Position numbers and translations under genes: made by a program. Shown here piece after piece: positions 41,647 to 52,318 of a DNA stretch of 64,000 nucleotides (position 1 is its first letter; each line of letters opens with the position of its first letter). The stretch spans positions 30,981 through 94,980 of the forward strand of contig NZ_SUKC01000017.1 in NCBI RefSeq assembly GCF_005047635.1. Direction: 5' to 3'. Below the pieces are notes generated by a model. It was not told the DNA's origin and searched no databases. It saw nothing but the letters and a program-made list of their open reading frames with translations. This DNA comes from Arthrobacter sp. CAU 1506 (GTDB lineage: Bacteria > Actinomycetota > Actinomycetes > Actinomycetales > Micrococcaceae).

Positions 41647-42468
41647 ATGCGCAAGAGCATTTTTACTGTTTCCGCCTTGGGGTTTCTGGCGCTCGGAGCC
41701 GCAGCCCCGGCCCAGGCAGCCGACCAAGAGGCCGAGCTCTCGGTCCTGCACGGCGTCCCGGACCTGACCGTGGATGTTTGGGTCAACGGCGAGCGGACCC
41801 TGGACGACTTTGCTCCCGGCGATCTGGCCGGGCCGCTGGCGCTCCCTGCGGGTGAGTATTCGCTGGCCATTACCGCTTCGGACGCCGAGAACGCGGACAA
41901 CCCGGCCATCGGCCCCGTCGATGTCCAACTCGAGTCCGGCGGCAACTACACCGCCGTCGCCAACCTGGACGCCGAGGGCAATCCAACCGCCAACCTGTTC
42001 ACCAACGACGTCTCAACCATCGACGCCGGCAAGGGCAAGCTCACCGTGCGCCACGTCGCTGCCGCGCCCGCCGTGGACGTGTTGGCCGGCGGTTCCGCGG
42101 TGATCAACGGCCTGTCCAATCCGGACGAACAGACGCTCACCCTGGACCCGGGAACCATCTCGGCCTCGGTTGCCGCAGCGGGGACCACCGAGCCGGTGAT
42201 TGGACCGGCCGACGTGCCGGTTGCGGAAGGCACCCACACCATCGTCTACGCGTGGGGCAGCCTGGACGACGGCAACCTGGCCGTGGCCGTGCAGAACATC
42301 GAAGGGCTCCACTCGGCGCCGGGTGCGGTGCCCGGCGGCCGCTCCGGTGCGGCCAGTGAGACCGGACCGGATTACACCAGCGCCGCAGTCGCCGGAGGGG
42401 TTGTCCTGTTGCTCCTCGGCGCCGGCGCCGCCGCCCGTCGCAAGCTAGCGATTCGCGCCACAGACTAG
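41647..42468 (+). CDS. DUF4397 surface protein with C-terminal anchor
   Basis: Exported protein of 273 residues. Signal peptide MRKSIFTVSALGFLALGAAA with cleavage near AQA-AD. The mature part is two beta-rich halves of the DUF4397 type, the first opening ELSVLHGVPDLTVDVWVNGE, the second KLTVRHVAAAPAVDVLAGGS, each followed by an ISAS/YSLAIT strand pattern. The C terminus has a Gly/Ser linker, the helix VAGGVVLLLLGAGAAA and a basic tail ARRKLAIRATD, a cell-wall-sorting or membrane anchor shape, but no clear LPxTG motif. The next gene encodes a sortase. Confidence 0.85.
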   Translation: MRKSIFTVSALGFLALGAAAPAQAADQEAELSVLHGVPDLTVDVWVNGERTLDDFAPGDLAGPLALPAGEYSLAITASDAENADNPAIGPVDVQLESGGNYTAVANLDAEGNPTANLFTNDVSTIDAGKGKLTVRHVAAAPAVDVLAGGSAVINGLSNPDEQTLTLDPGTISASVAAAGTTEPVIGPADVPVAEGTHTIVYAWGSLDDGNLAVAVQNIEGLHSAPGAVPGGRSGAASETGPDYTSAAVAGGVVLLLLGAGAAARRKLAIRATD

Positions 42469-42482
42469 CTGCGGCGGGCTCC

Positions 42483-42519
42483 GAAGCCGGTGGCGCCTGC
42501 CCGGGGTGCCACCGGCTTC
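42483..42519 (+). terminator. Terminator-like hairpin between DUF4397 and sortase genes
   Basis: GAAGCCGGTGGC (42483-42494) pairs exactly with GCCACCGGCTTC (42508-42519), 13-base loop, 14 bases after the DUF4397 stop. It may give higher expression of the surface protein than of the sortase. Confidence 0.7.
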
Positions 42520-42570
42520 CTCCGCCCCCGGCCACTTGCGAAACCACACCCGAAACGTCAAGAAGGTGCC

Positions 42571-43338
42571 ATGTCCAACACGACGACGACGGCGGCCCGG
42601 ACCGGGGTCCTGCTCAGCATGCTCCTTGTTGCCGCTGCCGGCTGTGCCGCACCCCAGCCGGTCGGAGGCATCCCGCCGACCCCGGCCGCGGCGGACGCAG
42701 TTTCCGTGCGGCCGGTGGAAGGTCAAGGGGGCGGCGCCCCACCGGAGGGCAGGGACCCGGGCACCCCGGCGCCACCGGCATCCGCACAGCCGGAATCTGC
42801 CCCACGTGAATCCGCCCTGCCGGAATCTTCACTGATCCCGGACCCGGCGGCCATTCCGGTGCACCGTGCGTTGCCCGCAGCGGCCGATCAGGAAGCGCCG
42901 CCGCCCACGCGGTTGATGGTGGCCGGCACGTCAATCGATCTCAGCGTGGTCGCCGTCGGAATTGAGGAGGGCAACCAGATGGAGATCCCGGACTCCGTTG
43001 ACCGGGCCGGCTGGTACCGGTATGGCCCGACGCCGGGGGATGAGACCGGAACCGCGGTGATCGCAGCCCACGTGGACACCCTCTCCGGATTGGCTCCGTT
43101 TTCCGAGCTCAGGCAGCTTCAGCCCAACACAGCCATCACCGTAGAACGCGCGGAGGCCGAAGCGCTCACCTACCGCGTTACCGAGGTTGAGTTGATGGAC
43201 AAGGACGAATTCGATGCAGCTACCGTGTTCCGCCGGGACGGAAAACCGCTGTTGAAACTGGTCACCTGCGGCGGCACGTGGCTGGACGCACGGCAGGATT
43301 ACAGCCACAATGTGGTTGTCACAGCGGTCCCTGACTGA
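42571..43338 (+). CDS. Class F sortase
   Basis: Extracytoplasmic transpeptidase, 255 residues. N-terminal hydrophobic segment LLSMLLVAAAGCAAP with a lipobox-like AAGC, then a Pro/Glu/Ser-rich linker to about 110, then the sortase barrel: PTRLMVAGTSIDLSVVAVGI, AGWYRYGPTPGDETGTAVIA, AHVDT (catalytic His), KLVTCGGTW (catalytic Cys) and DARQDYSHNVVVTAVP (Arg and C-terminal strand). These match class F sortases of Actinobacteria. The substrate is probably encoded elsewhere or is the DUF4397 protein just upstream. Confidence 0.9.
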   Translation: MSNTTTTAARTGVLLSMLLVAAAGCAAPQPVGGIPPTPAAADAVSVRPVEGQGGGAPPEGRDPGTPAPPASAQPESAPRESALPESSLIPDPAAIPVHRALPAAADQEAPPPTRLMVAGTSIDLSVVAVGIEEGNQMEIPDSVDRAGWYRYGPTPGDETGTAVIAAHVDTLSGLAPFSELRQLQPNTAITVERAEAEALTYRVTEVELMDKDEFDAATVFRRDGKPLLKLVTCGGTWLDARQDYSHNVVVTAVPD

Positions 43339-43405
43339 CTTTTCCGGCGCTTCAGCACCACGCCGCGGGGTAGCTTCCCCTCCCGACGACCGGAAGGACG
43401 CAGGT

Positions 43406-43978
43406 TTGGTACCTCCTCCTTTCGACGCATGGGACACCGGCATCGATACAGCGTTCGCGGCCGGTGACGAATCAGCCATCGCTGATGCCTACCGACACTT
43501 GGCTCCGCTGGTCCGGACGCTGGCCTCCCGGGCTTTGCGGGATCTGGCGGCCGCGGACGATGTGACCCAGGAGGTCTTCATCCGGGCGTGGCGGCTGCGG
43601 GACGGCTTCGACCCTTCGCTGGGCCGGCTTCCCGCGTGGATCGTAGGGATTACCCGGCGCGTCATCGCCGATGCGCAATCGTCCTCTGCCCGTGAGAATC
43701 GAAAACTCCATGCCGTGTCGGCGGTCCTGCCGGACCCCGAATACGCCGACAGTCGCCAGTCGCCGGAAGCGCTCGCGGACCGGTTGTTGCTGGACGGCGA
43801 ACTGGAACGGCTCGGTGAACCCAAAGGCTCGATCATGCGCTTGGCGTTCTACGAGGACCTGACCCACGAACAGATCTCACGCCGGCTGGACCTGCCGCTT
43901 GGTACCGTCAAGAGCCATATCCATCGCAGTCTGCAGCACCTGAAGCGCCGATTGGAGGTTGACCATGCAGCACCTTGA
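43406..43978 (+). CDS. ECF-type RNA polymerase sigma factor
   Basis: Sigma factor of the SigK/SigL type, 190 residues. Region 2: YRHLAPLVRTLASRALRDLA then AADDVTQEVFIRAWRLRDGF. Region 4: SIMRLAFYEDLTHEQISRRL and LPLGTVKSHIHRSLQHLKRR, with the helix-turn-helix contacting the -35 element. The TTG at 43406 is chosen for GGAAGGACG upstream; the frame is open from a GTG at 43310 inside the sortase gene, so the N terminus is uncertain. The anti-sigma gene overlaps its 3' end by 14 bases. Confidence 0.9.
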   Translation: MVPPPFDAWDTGIDTAFAAGDESAIADAYRHLAPLVRTLASRALRDLAAADDVTQEVFIRAWRLRDGFDPSLGRLPAWIVGITRRVIADAQSSSARENRKLHAVSAVLPDPEYADSRQSPEALADRLLLDGELERLGEPKGSIMRLAFYEDLTHEQISRRLDLPLGTVKSHIHRSLQHLKRRLEVDHAAP

Positions 43979-44705
43979 TCCGGAACTGATCAGTTTGCTG
44001 GCCCTGGACAACACCGTCGGCGACCGGTCCGACCGGGAACACCTCCGCACCTGCCCCGAATGCGCCGACGAGTACCGAGCCCTTCGCCGGGCAGTGATCG
44101 CTGCCAAGGCCGACCCCGATCCGGAACTCGAGTCTCCGGGCCCGCAGGTCTGGCAGGCCATCCACCGCGAATTGGGACTCGCTCCGGAACTCGCGGAAGA
44201 TCCCCTGCGGTCCGCGCCCGGCCCCGCTCCGTTGCACGACGCCACTGCCGAGCGGCCTGCATCGGCAGCGCCCGCCCCGCGACCACGGCTCCGGAACTTC
44301 CCGGCTTGGCTCGCCGCGGCGGCAGCCGTGGTGCTCCTGGCCGCCATCGGGGTGTCATGGATCGTTAACCGGAACACTGCCACCCTGGCACAGGCGGATT
44401 TGAAGCCCTTGGAGCAGTACGCAGCCACCGGGACGGCGCGCGTGGTGGAGAACAACGGGATCAGGGAACTCGAGATCCGGCTAAGCGCCAACGAGGCCCG
44501 CGGCTATCAAGAGGTGTGGCTGATCGCGCCGGACCTTTCCGGGCTCGTCAGCCTCGGCGTCATGGATTCGGACAGCGGCCGGTTCCCCATCCCGCAGGGA
44601 CTGGATCTGTCGAAATTCCCCATCGTGGATGTCTCGGACGAGCCGCTGGACGGAAACCCCGAACACTCCACCGTCAGCATCGTCCGCGGCAGCCTCGGCA
44701 CCTGA
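43965..44705 (+). CDS. Zinc-binding anti-sigma factor (RskA-like)
   Basis: Membrane-bound anti-sigma factor of 246 residues. The cytosolic N terminus has the zinc motif HLRTCPECADEYR (HxxxCxxC) that grips the sigma factor. A Pro/Ala-rich linker leads to the helix FPAWLAAAAAVVLLAAIGVSWI at about 108-130. The extracytoplasmic part is an RskA_C-like domain (LEQYAATGTARVVENNGIRE, YQEVWLIAPDLSGLVSLGVM, DVSDEPLDGNPEHSTVSIVR). Overlap with the sigma gene indicates coupled translation. The inducing signal is unknown, presumably envelope or redox stress. Confidence 0.92.
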   Translation: MQHLDPELISLLALDNTVGDRSDREHLRTCPECADEYRALRRAVIAAKADPDPELESPGPQVWQAIHRELGLAPELAEDPLRSAPGPAPLHDATAERPASAAPAPRPRLRNFPAWLAAAAAVVLLAAIGVSWIVNRNTATLAQADLKPLEQYAATGTARVVENNGIRELEIRLSANEARGYQEVWLIAPDLSGLVSLGVMDSDSGRFPIPQGLDLSKFPIVDVSDEPLDGNPEHSTVSIVRGSLGT

Positions 44706-44762
44706 CCGACACGTCCACTGCTGACCCCAGCAGCGGACATCCCGACGACAGCCGGAGGAAGC

Positions 44763-45566
44763 ATGCACCAGCAGACACAAAGCGAACAAGGACTTGGCTG
44801 GCCAATAGTGGTCCTCGTCAGCTCGCTGGTGGCGATCGTTGCGGCCTTCATGGGCAGCGGGGTTGTGGTCGGGACCCCCATCCAGGAGGCGGCAGACGGC
44901 TGGCTGAACGCAGACTCCACACCGCTGGCCCCGGCCTCGCCGGCTTTCCGGATCTGGTCCGTCATCTACCTGGGCCTGTTCGCCTACGCGGTCTGGCAAT
45001 TGCTGCCAACCCAGCGGCGATCCGAGCGGCACGCTGCCCTGCGTCCTTGGGCGGTGGCATCCATGCTGTTGAACGCGGCATGGATCTGGGTGGTGCAGGC
45101 CGGACTGCTGGTCATCAGCCTCGCGGTGATCGTGGTGCTGCTGGCCGTACTGGCGCGCATCCTGGTGCTGCTGGTCGACACCCTGCCAGGCGGCAGGCTC
45201 GACATCCTCATCGTCGACGGCACGTTCGGTCTCTATCTGGGCTGGGTGACCGTGGCCACGGTGGCCAACTTCGCCGCCGTCCTCGCCGCGTCCGGTGTGG
45301 ACGGCTCCGGGCTCTCCGTCACCTTGCTCTCATCAATCGTCCTCGCACTGGCCGCGGCCATCGGCGTGGCCACCGCGGTGTACAGCCGCGGCCGGCTTGC
45401 CCCGGCGCTGGCCACCAGCTGGGGCCTGGGCTGGATCGCCGTCGGACGCCTCGACGGGGGACTGGTGGATCAGGGCACCGCCATCGCCGCCGGTATCTGC
45501 GCGGCGGTGGTGCTGCTTTCCGCGGTGGTCATCCGGCTGGTCGCCGGCGGCAGCCCGCGCGATTAA
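44763..45566 (+). CDS. TspO-like (tryptophan-rich sensory) membrane protein
   Basis: Inner-membrane protein of 267 residues with seven helices. FRIWSVIYLGLFAYAVWQ and MLLNAAWIWVVQAGLLVISL recall the WxxxY and NxxW segments of TspO/MBR proteins, but the protein is longer and otherwise weakly similar. Its start lies 57 bases after the anti-sigma gene, so co-expression with the sigma module is plausible. Function uncertain; tetrapyrrole or carotenoid-linked roles are known in the family. Confidence 0.75.
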   Translation: MHQQTQSEQGLGWPIVVLVSSLVAIVAAFMGSGVVVGTPIQEAADGWLNADSTPLAPASPAFRIWSVIYLGLFAYAVWQLLPTQRRSERHAALRPWAVASMLLNAAWIWVVQAGLLVISLAVIVVLLAVLARILVLLVDTLPGGRLDILIVDGTFGLYLGWVTVATVANFAAVLAASGVDGSGLSVTLLSSIVLALAAAIGVATAVYSRGRLAPALATSWGLGWIAVGRLDGGLVDQGTAIAAGICAAVVLLSAVVIRLVAGGSPRD

Positions 45567-45715
45567 CCCGCGCGATTAGCCCAATTAGTAAGCTTGCTGA
45601 ATTTCGCCCTTGGCTGACGAAGCGGCGTACGGCGGGACGTAGCGAGGGGTTCGCCGCTAGGTTGGAAAACAGCAGGATGCCGACAGGCGGCATCGCCGAG
45701 CAAGGAGGTTTTCTC

Positions 45716-46276
45716 ATGGCGGAAACAACCCGATCCAAGGCAAGCTACACCGTTCCCGGCCTCAAGCTGGAAGACGGCCGAAAGGTCGCAAAGATCCTGC
45801 AGCAGCGGCTCCACGCGCTCAATGACCTGCAATTGACCCTGAAGCACGCCCACTGGAACGTGGTGGGCCGCGACTTCATCGGGGTCCACGAAATGCTCGA
45901 TCCGCAGATCGAGAAGGTCCGCGCCATGATCGACGCCGTCGCCGAGCGCATCGCCACCCTGGGCGTCTCCCCGAACGGGCTGCCGGGCGCCCTGGTCAAG
46001 GAACGCACCTGGGACGACTATGACATTCACCGTGCCGGCACCGCCGAGCACCTCGCCGCGCTGGACGTGGTCTACAACGGGGTGGTCGCCGACCACCGCG
46101 GGGCCATCGAAACCATCGGTGAAATCGACCCGATCACCGAGGACCTGCTGATCGGCCAGACGGCCGAACTGGAACTCTTCCAGTGGTTCATGCGGGCGCA
46201 CCTGGAGAACAGCGCCGGCGAACTCGCCAGCGGCGGTGAGAAAACGGAAAAGGGCGCGGCCAAGAACACCAAGTAG
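45716..46276 (+). CDS. dps: Dps family DNA-binding ferritin-like protein
   Basis: Oxidises and stores iron and binds DNA under starvation or oxidative stress; forms a 12-mer. The 186-residue product has the ferroxidase motif LTLKHAHWNVVGRDFIGVHE with His and Asp/Glu ligands, followed by MIDAVAERIATLGVSPNG, and a Lys-rich C-terminal tail (GGEKTEKGAAKNTK) suited to DNA contact. The ATG at 45716 has an ideal AAGGAGG upstream. The next gene begins only 14 bases after its stop. Confidence 0.93.
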   Translation: MAETTRSKASYTVPGLKLEDGRKVAKILQQRLHALNDLQLTLKHAHWNVVGRDFIGVHEMLDPQIEKVRAMIDAVAERIATLGVSPNGLPGALVKERTWDDYDIHRAGTAEHLAALDVVYNGVVADHRGAIETIGEIDPITEDLLIGQTAELELFQWFMRAHLENSAGELASGGEKTEKGAAKNTK

Positions 46277-46290
46277 CCCGGCCGCACGCT

Positions 46291-47312
46291 GTGGAACCTA
46301 ACAGCGCCTTCAGGGTCCGGCAGCAGCCCCGCCTCGAGTGGGGCGCTGCCGGGCCCTTGTTGGCAGAAGCTTCGCGGGGCGCGGGTGATCCGCTGCCGTT
46401 GCTCCCGATCCTCCGCGCCGCGCCGGCCCCTGCGCCCGTGCCCGGCTCCGGCAAGACCCTGGCCCTGTGGGAGTTCCTGGCGGCGCTGGCCGCCGAGGAC
46501 CTGACCGCCGCCCGCGCGGTGGAGCCGCACCTGGACGCGGCCGCCATTCTGGCGCAGGCCGAAATGGAGCACCCGGCAGGAACAACCTGGGGTGTGTTCG
46601 CGGCGGAATCCGCCGGCACCCGTTTGGATGCCAAGAACAACGACGGCGGTGCCTGGCTTTTGTCCGGCACCAAGCCGTGGTGCTCCTTGGCAGCGCACCT
46701 GGACTACGCGGTGGTCACCGCGCACGTCGACGGCGGTCGCCGGGCGTTCGCGGTGGATCTGACACAGTCGGCGGTCAGCGTTGAGCCCGCCGACTGGATC
46801 AGCCGCGGCCTCGCCGCCGTGCCCAGCGGCCCGGTGGCCTTCGACCAAGCGGTTGCCGTGCCGGTCGGTGGAACCGACTGGTACCTGCACCGCCCGGGTT
46901 TCGCTTGGGGTGGGATCGGCGTGGCTGCGTGCTGGTTTGGCGGCGCCGTGGGGCTCTTCCGCACGCTCCGTACTGCCGCGACCTCCCGCACCCCGGACCA
47001 GCTGGCCCTGGCGTGGCTGGGCGAGGCGGACCGCTTGCTGGCTACCGGCGCGGATGTGCTGGTCGCCGCGGCCGCTGCGGTGGACGCCGGAGCGGCCGGA
47101 GCGGTGCAGGCACACCGCGTCCGCGCCCAGATCGCGGCAATCTGTTCGCGGATGCTGGAGATCTGCGGCCACGCGCTGGGACCAGGGCCGCTGGTGTGGG
47201 ACGAGCCGCACGCCCGGCGGGTGGCCGACCTGACGGTGTACCTTCGCCAGCACCATTCCTCCCGTGACGACGCGGCGCTCGGCGCCCTGGTCTTGGAACA
47301 GGCGGAGCCGGC

Positions 47313-47319
<7 letters not shown>
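46291..47319 (+). CDS. Acyl-CoA dehydrogenase-like protein
   Basis: Flavoprotein-fold protein of 342 residues, shorter than ordinary acyl-CoA dehydrogenases (about 380). The FAD-binding middle domain is visible: WGVFAAESAGTRLDAKNNDG, AWLLSGTKPWCSLAAHLDYA (the SGxKxxxS element) and PSGPVAFDQAVAVPVG. The C-terminal helical domain follows (FAWGGIGVAACWFGGAVGLF, AQIAAICSRMLEICGHALGP). The usual catalytic Glu position is not obvious. A GTG start with no good ribosome binding site is assumed; the start could be inside. Its end overlaps the next gene by seven bases. Probably acts in a pathway with the two following enzymes. Confidence 0.82.
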
Positions 47320-48784
<1,465 letters not shown>

Positions 48785-48788
<4 letters not shown>

Positions 48789-49579
48789 CCGCCGCCCCGG
48801 TAGCCGGCCCCGCCTCGGGCATACCCACCGCCTCCGCCGCGGGAGGATTGGACGAGGCACCCGCGCTGCGGCACATCGCCGTCGTTGTCCCGGTGCACAA
48901 CGAGGAACAGCTGCTGGGAAGATGCCTGCGGCGCCTGCAACGGGCGATGGACGCGCTCATTACCGGGCAGCCGCACTGCAGCGTGGAGCTGGTGGTGGTG
49001 CTGGACCGGTGCACCGACCAGTCGGCCGCCATCGCCGAGCACACGGCCCGCTCGGATGAACGGATCGCCGTACTGGCCGGCGACTTCGGCTCCGTCGGAG
49101 CCGCGCGGGCGGCCGGGGTGTGCGCCGCGCTGGAAGCCGAAAGCCACCACGTCTCCGCCGAGAAGACCTGGCTGGCCTGCACGGACGCGGACACCCTGGT
49201 GCCGGAGAACTGGCTGACCTCCTTTGTGCGGCTGGCCGATGCCGGTGCCGACGCGGTGGCGGGAACGGTGGAACCCGACACCGCCAGCCTGGCGCCCGGG
49301 CTCCTGCGGGCCTGGCGCCACAACTACGCCGGCCAGGAACCGAGCACCAGGGTGCACGGCGCCAACCTCGGCGTCAGAGCCTCGCTGTATCTGGCGGCCG
49401 GCGGTTTCCCAGCGCTCGCGGAGCATGAGGACGTCCGACTGGTCGAAGCCATCCGTTCCCTCGGCGGCGTGGTCCTGCCGGCAGCCCATCTGCAAGTCAC
49501 CACCTCAGGCCGGCTGAAGGGCCGGACGCCGGGCGGTTTCGCCGGCTACCTGGCCAACCTGGAAGCCGCTAGCAGCTGA
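48785..49579 (+). CDS. Family 2 glycosyltransferase
   Basis: GT-A fold glycosyltransferase of 264 residues. N-terminal nucleotide-sugar domain: HIAVVVPVHNEEQLLGRCLR, LVVVLDRCTDQSAAIAEHTA, the DxD region TWLACTDADTLVPENWLTSF, and acceptor-side GANLGVRASLYLAAGGFPAL followed by EHEDVRLVEAIRSLGG (ED catalytic region). No membrane helix. The GTG start overlaps the stop of the preceding gene (GTGA), which indicates translational coupling. Sugar donor and acceptor are unknown; the partner genes hint at a methylated, deacetylated amino-sugar product. Confidence 0.9.
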
Positions 49580-49617
49580 CGTGCTTCCGCGCCCAACCGG
49601 CACGGAAGCACGTCAGC
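49575..49617 (+). terminator. Terminator hairpin of the glycosyltransferase cassette
   Basis: Perfect 15-bp inverted repeat (49575-49589 with 49603-49617), 13-base loop. It overlaps the stop codon of the glycosyltransferase gene and is the only strong hairpin since dps. Confidence 0.85.
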
Positions 49618-49658
49618 CCACACCTTAGTCCCGGCGCGTCAGTCCCGGCGCGCTGAGC

Positions 49659-50015
49659 CTAAGCCCGGCACTCCACTGCCTTGCCAACCGGTCCTAGGTT
49701 GAAAAGGCGTCGGTCCAAGATCGTCTCGATCATCAGCACGCTAAACCGCGCGTACCATGTGATATCGCCGCACGGGAGAGCCAAGGCGTCGGCGAGGCCT
49801 TCCGTGTCATGGTGCCAGTAACGCAGCTCCTGCCCTGCATCGTCCAGGCGGACTCTTCCTTCTGCCTCCAGATGAAGGGTGACCGGAATACCAACATCGT
49901 CGTGGAGTGCTTTCCGAGCCTGGATCCAATGGACGTTGTGTCCCGGGCCAAACCACGAGCACCGTTCCGTTCTGATGTGAGGCTCATCGTTGGCTCGGTT
50001 TGTGTAGCTGGGCAT
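49659..50015 (-). CDS. Hypothetical protein, 118 residues
   Basis: Not recognised. It starts MPSYTNRANDEPHIRTERCS at an ATG (50015) with a strong ribosome binding site (GAAAGGAA). Trp- and His-rich segments (FGPGHNVHWIQARKAL, ELRYWHHDTEG) are followed by DITWYARFSVLMIETILDRR. No membrane helix or signal. An in-frame ATG lies 15 bases upstream but would place the ribosome binding site inside the gene. Confidence 0.68.
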   Translation of the reverse strand: MPSYTNRANDEPHIRTERCSWFGPGHNVHWIQARKALHDDVGIPVTLHLEAEGRVRLDDAGQELRYWHHDTEGLADALALPCGDITWYARFSVLMIETILDRRLFNLGPVGKAVECRA

Positions 50016-50030
50016 GCCAGTTCCTTTCAA

Positions 50031-50263
50031 AGGCCCGCCAAGGCGGGCGCTCTTGCCTGCTCCGGTTGGAGACGGGCCGCTTCGTCATCCGAACCACCCA
50101 TGAGGTTGGGGTTGGTGTGCGGCCATGTCGGAGCAAATGCCCTCCTAGCCGGAGGGCGGCGCGCATCTCGTGAAGCTGCTTTCAACCTAGTAGCCGCATC
50201 TGACAAGATTGCGGGGCGCAGCTAGCCTGACCAGCGCGACCGCTGGCAGAGGAACCGGGGCGT
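50031..50263. other. Intergenic, nothing recognised
   Basis: Upstream region of the small minus-strand gene. No hairpin, repeat or coding frame of interest was seen. Confidence 0.4.
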
Positions 50264-50665
50264 TCAGGAGCCGGTGCGGGAGCGCAGCATCTCCAGGTAG
50301 TGCGGGTTCTGCATGATGCCCAGTACGTTGCCGAACGGATCGACGACCGAGGCAGTGATGAAGCCGTGCCCCCGGTCGATGACGGGTTCCAGTTCCGTCG
50401 CGCCTTTCTCCAGCAGTCGACGGCGCACGGCCTCTACATCGTCCACCTGCCAGTAGAGGATGGCGCCACCCGGATCAATGGCGTGGCCCGCCGGGGCATG
50501 CCGGGTGTCGATCAGGCCGAGCTCATGCTGATAGTCGCCGATCCGGAACTCGGCATAGCCGGGCCGCTCGAAGTACGGCTTGGTGCCGAGGAAGTCCGAA
50601 TACCACTCCACCGCTGCCGGCAGATCCGCGGTCCAGTAGCTGACCGTGCTCATTCCTCGCAGCAT
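50264..50665 (-). CDS. VOC (glyoxalase/bleomycin resistance-like) protein
   Basis: Metal-dependent VOC fold, 133 residues. Order: TVSYWTADLPAAVEWYSDFL, YFERPGYAEFRIGDYQHELG, GAILYWQVDDVEAVRRRLLE, ITASVVDPFGNVLGIMQNPH. The two beta-alpha-beta-beta-beta modules and the final E/D/H pattern fit the superfamily; ligand unknown. ATG at 50665 with GGAAGGG upstream; a second ATG 12 bases in is possible. Confidence 0.85.
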   Translation of the reverse strand: MLRGMSTVSYWTADLPAAVEWYSDFLGTKPYFERPGYAEFRIGDYQHELGLIDTRHAPAGHAIDPGGAILYWQVDDVEAVRRRLLEKGATELEPVIDRGHGFITASVVDPFGNVLGIMQNPHYLEMLRSRTGS

Positions 50666-50818
50666 GGGTGCCCTTCCGGTCGTTAGCCAGCACCGCCCCG
50701 GCGACGGTAGGCGTGATGCTGGGACGCTACCGCAGATCGTTCTGGCTGTCTGCCCTTCCCTGCGACTCGATGGACCGCTGCGACGCGGCGGGCAACGCCA
50801 GACGGCCTCGGGAGAGCA

Positions 50819-52171
50819 CTAGGAGGCCAGCGGCTCGGCGGAAAGGTGCCGGCCGCTGTCCAACTGCAGGTCAAGGCTGTTCATCACCACGGCCGCCAGG
50901 TCCTCCAACGTGAGGGTGTCTTCGGCGCTGAAGTCGCGAGGCTCGAAGTCCATCACACATAACGTGCCCAGACTGAAGCCATCCCGGGTCTTCAGCGGCA
51001 CACCGGCGTAGAACTTCAGGCCGAAGCCGCCGGCCACCAAGGAATTCGCTGACGCGCGCGGATCCGTGGGGGCATTGTTGATGATCCACGGTCCGTTTTG
51101 CAGGATGGTCGATCCGCACAGCCCGGGCTCGCGGTCGATCTGCTGGATGCCCAGTCCGTGGTGCGATTTGAACCAGATCCGGTCGTGGTCCACCACGCTG
51201 ATCGCGGCGATGGGTGCCGCGAACAGGCGCGCGGCCATTGCCGTGATGCGGTCCAAGGTGCCGTCCGGCGGGGTGTCCAGGATGTTGTAGCGATGGACCG
51301 CTTCCATGCGCAGCGGCTCATCGACCGGCAGGACGGACACGTCCCGGTGCCGGCCGCGCAGCGAGAGGGCCAGATCGGACAGCGCCAGCGCCACGTCACG
51401 GCCGGTGGGGCGTGCCTCTGGCTCGTGTGCGGTCATCGCGGTCAGCAGTGGCACCCAGTCCGGCCCCAGCTCGGACGGGACCTCCGGGTCGCGCAGCAGC
51501 CGGGCGACCGCTGCTTCCAGCGGCGGCCCGGGAAAAGTTGTCACACCGGTCAGGCATTCCAACAGCACCAGGCCCAGTGCGTAGATGTCGCTGGCGGGGC
51601 CGGCCGGTTCGCCCTTGGCCTGCTCCGGGCTCAGGTAGGCGGCGGTCCCGTACATCCCGGATACGTGGGCATCTTCTGAGATCACGACGGCGATGCCGAA
51701 GTCGGTGAGTTTGGCACGCAGGCGGGCGCCGTCGTCGTCGTAATTGAAGAGCATGATGTTGCCGGGCTTCACGTCCCGGTGGACCACGGAGTTGTTGTGG
51801 ATGAAGGCTAGGCCCTCGGCCAGATCGTGGCCGATCTGCGCCACATGTAGCGGCGGCAAGGATCCGACCTTCAAGCGGGCCTTCAGGTCTGCGCCTTCGA
51901 TCATTTCCATGACCAGGTAAATCTGCGGATGTCCGGCCTCGATCCGGTCGATGCCCGCATCCAGCAGGGTCACCAGGTTGCCGTGGTTCAGCCGGGCCAG
52001 GAGCTTGATCTCGGCGTCGTCGTGGTGGAACTCTTCTTCATTCATCGAGGGGCGCTGAATGACCTTGACCGCTACCTCGCGCCCCAGCACTTGGTCTTCG
52101 GCCCGGTACACCTTGGCGTTCGCTCCGGTGCCGACCAAGTTTATTAGCCGGTATCGCCCATTAAGCAGCAT
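50819..52171 (-). CDS. Serine/threonine protein kinase with C-terminal GAF domain
   Basis: Hanks-type kinase of 450 residues. LLNGRYRLINLVGTGANAKV is the P-loop, Lys36 in AVKVIQ, catalytic loop HRDVKPGN (Asp133), DFG at 157-159, SGMYGTAAYLSPEQAKG in the activation region. The C-terminal half (about 300-445) is a GAF domain: RMEAVHRYNILDTPPDGTLD, MAARLFAAPIAAISVVDHDR, GLCGSTILQNGPWIINNAPT, LKFYAGVPLKTRDGFSLGTL. There is no transmembrane helix or PASTA repeat, so it is a cytosolic sensor kinase. The ATG at 52171 is used; GTG and TTG codons up to 52234 are alternatives. Confidence 0.92.
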   Translation of the reverse strand: MLLNGRYRLINLVGTGANAKVYRAEDQVLGREVAVKVIQRPSMNEEEFHHDDAEIKLLARLNHGNLVTLLDAGIDRIEAGHPQIYLVMEMIEGADLKARLKVGSLPPLHVAQIGHDLAEGLAFIHNNSVVHRDVKPGNIMLFNYDDDGARLRAKLTDFGIAVVISEDAHVSGMYGTAAYLSPEQAKGEPAGPASDIYALGLVLLECLTGVTTFPGPPLEAAVARLLRDPEVPSELGPDWVPLLTAMTAHEPEARPTGRDVALALSDLALSLRGRHRDVSVLPVDEPLRMEAVHRYNILDTPPDGTLDRITAMAARLFAAPIAAISVVDHDRIWFKSHHGLGIQQIDREPGLCGSTILQNGPWIINNAPTDPRASANSLVAGGFGLKFYAGVPLKTRDGFSLGTLCVMDFEPRDFSAEDTLTLEDLAAVVMNSLDLQLDSGRHLSAEPLAS

Positions 52172-52318
52172 GCCGGATCGATCCAGATGAGGCGCCAACG
52201 TCTCCTGCTTTCTAGCCGTTACATGACGGCACACCGGCCATCACTTTGACAGCATCCTTACTAATCGTACGGGCGCCGGATCCAGGATCGGGCCATAACG
52301 AGTCGGAATGCTGAATCG

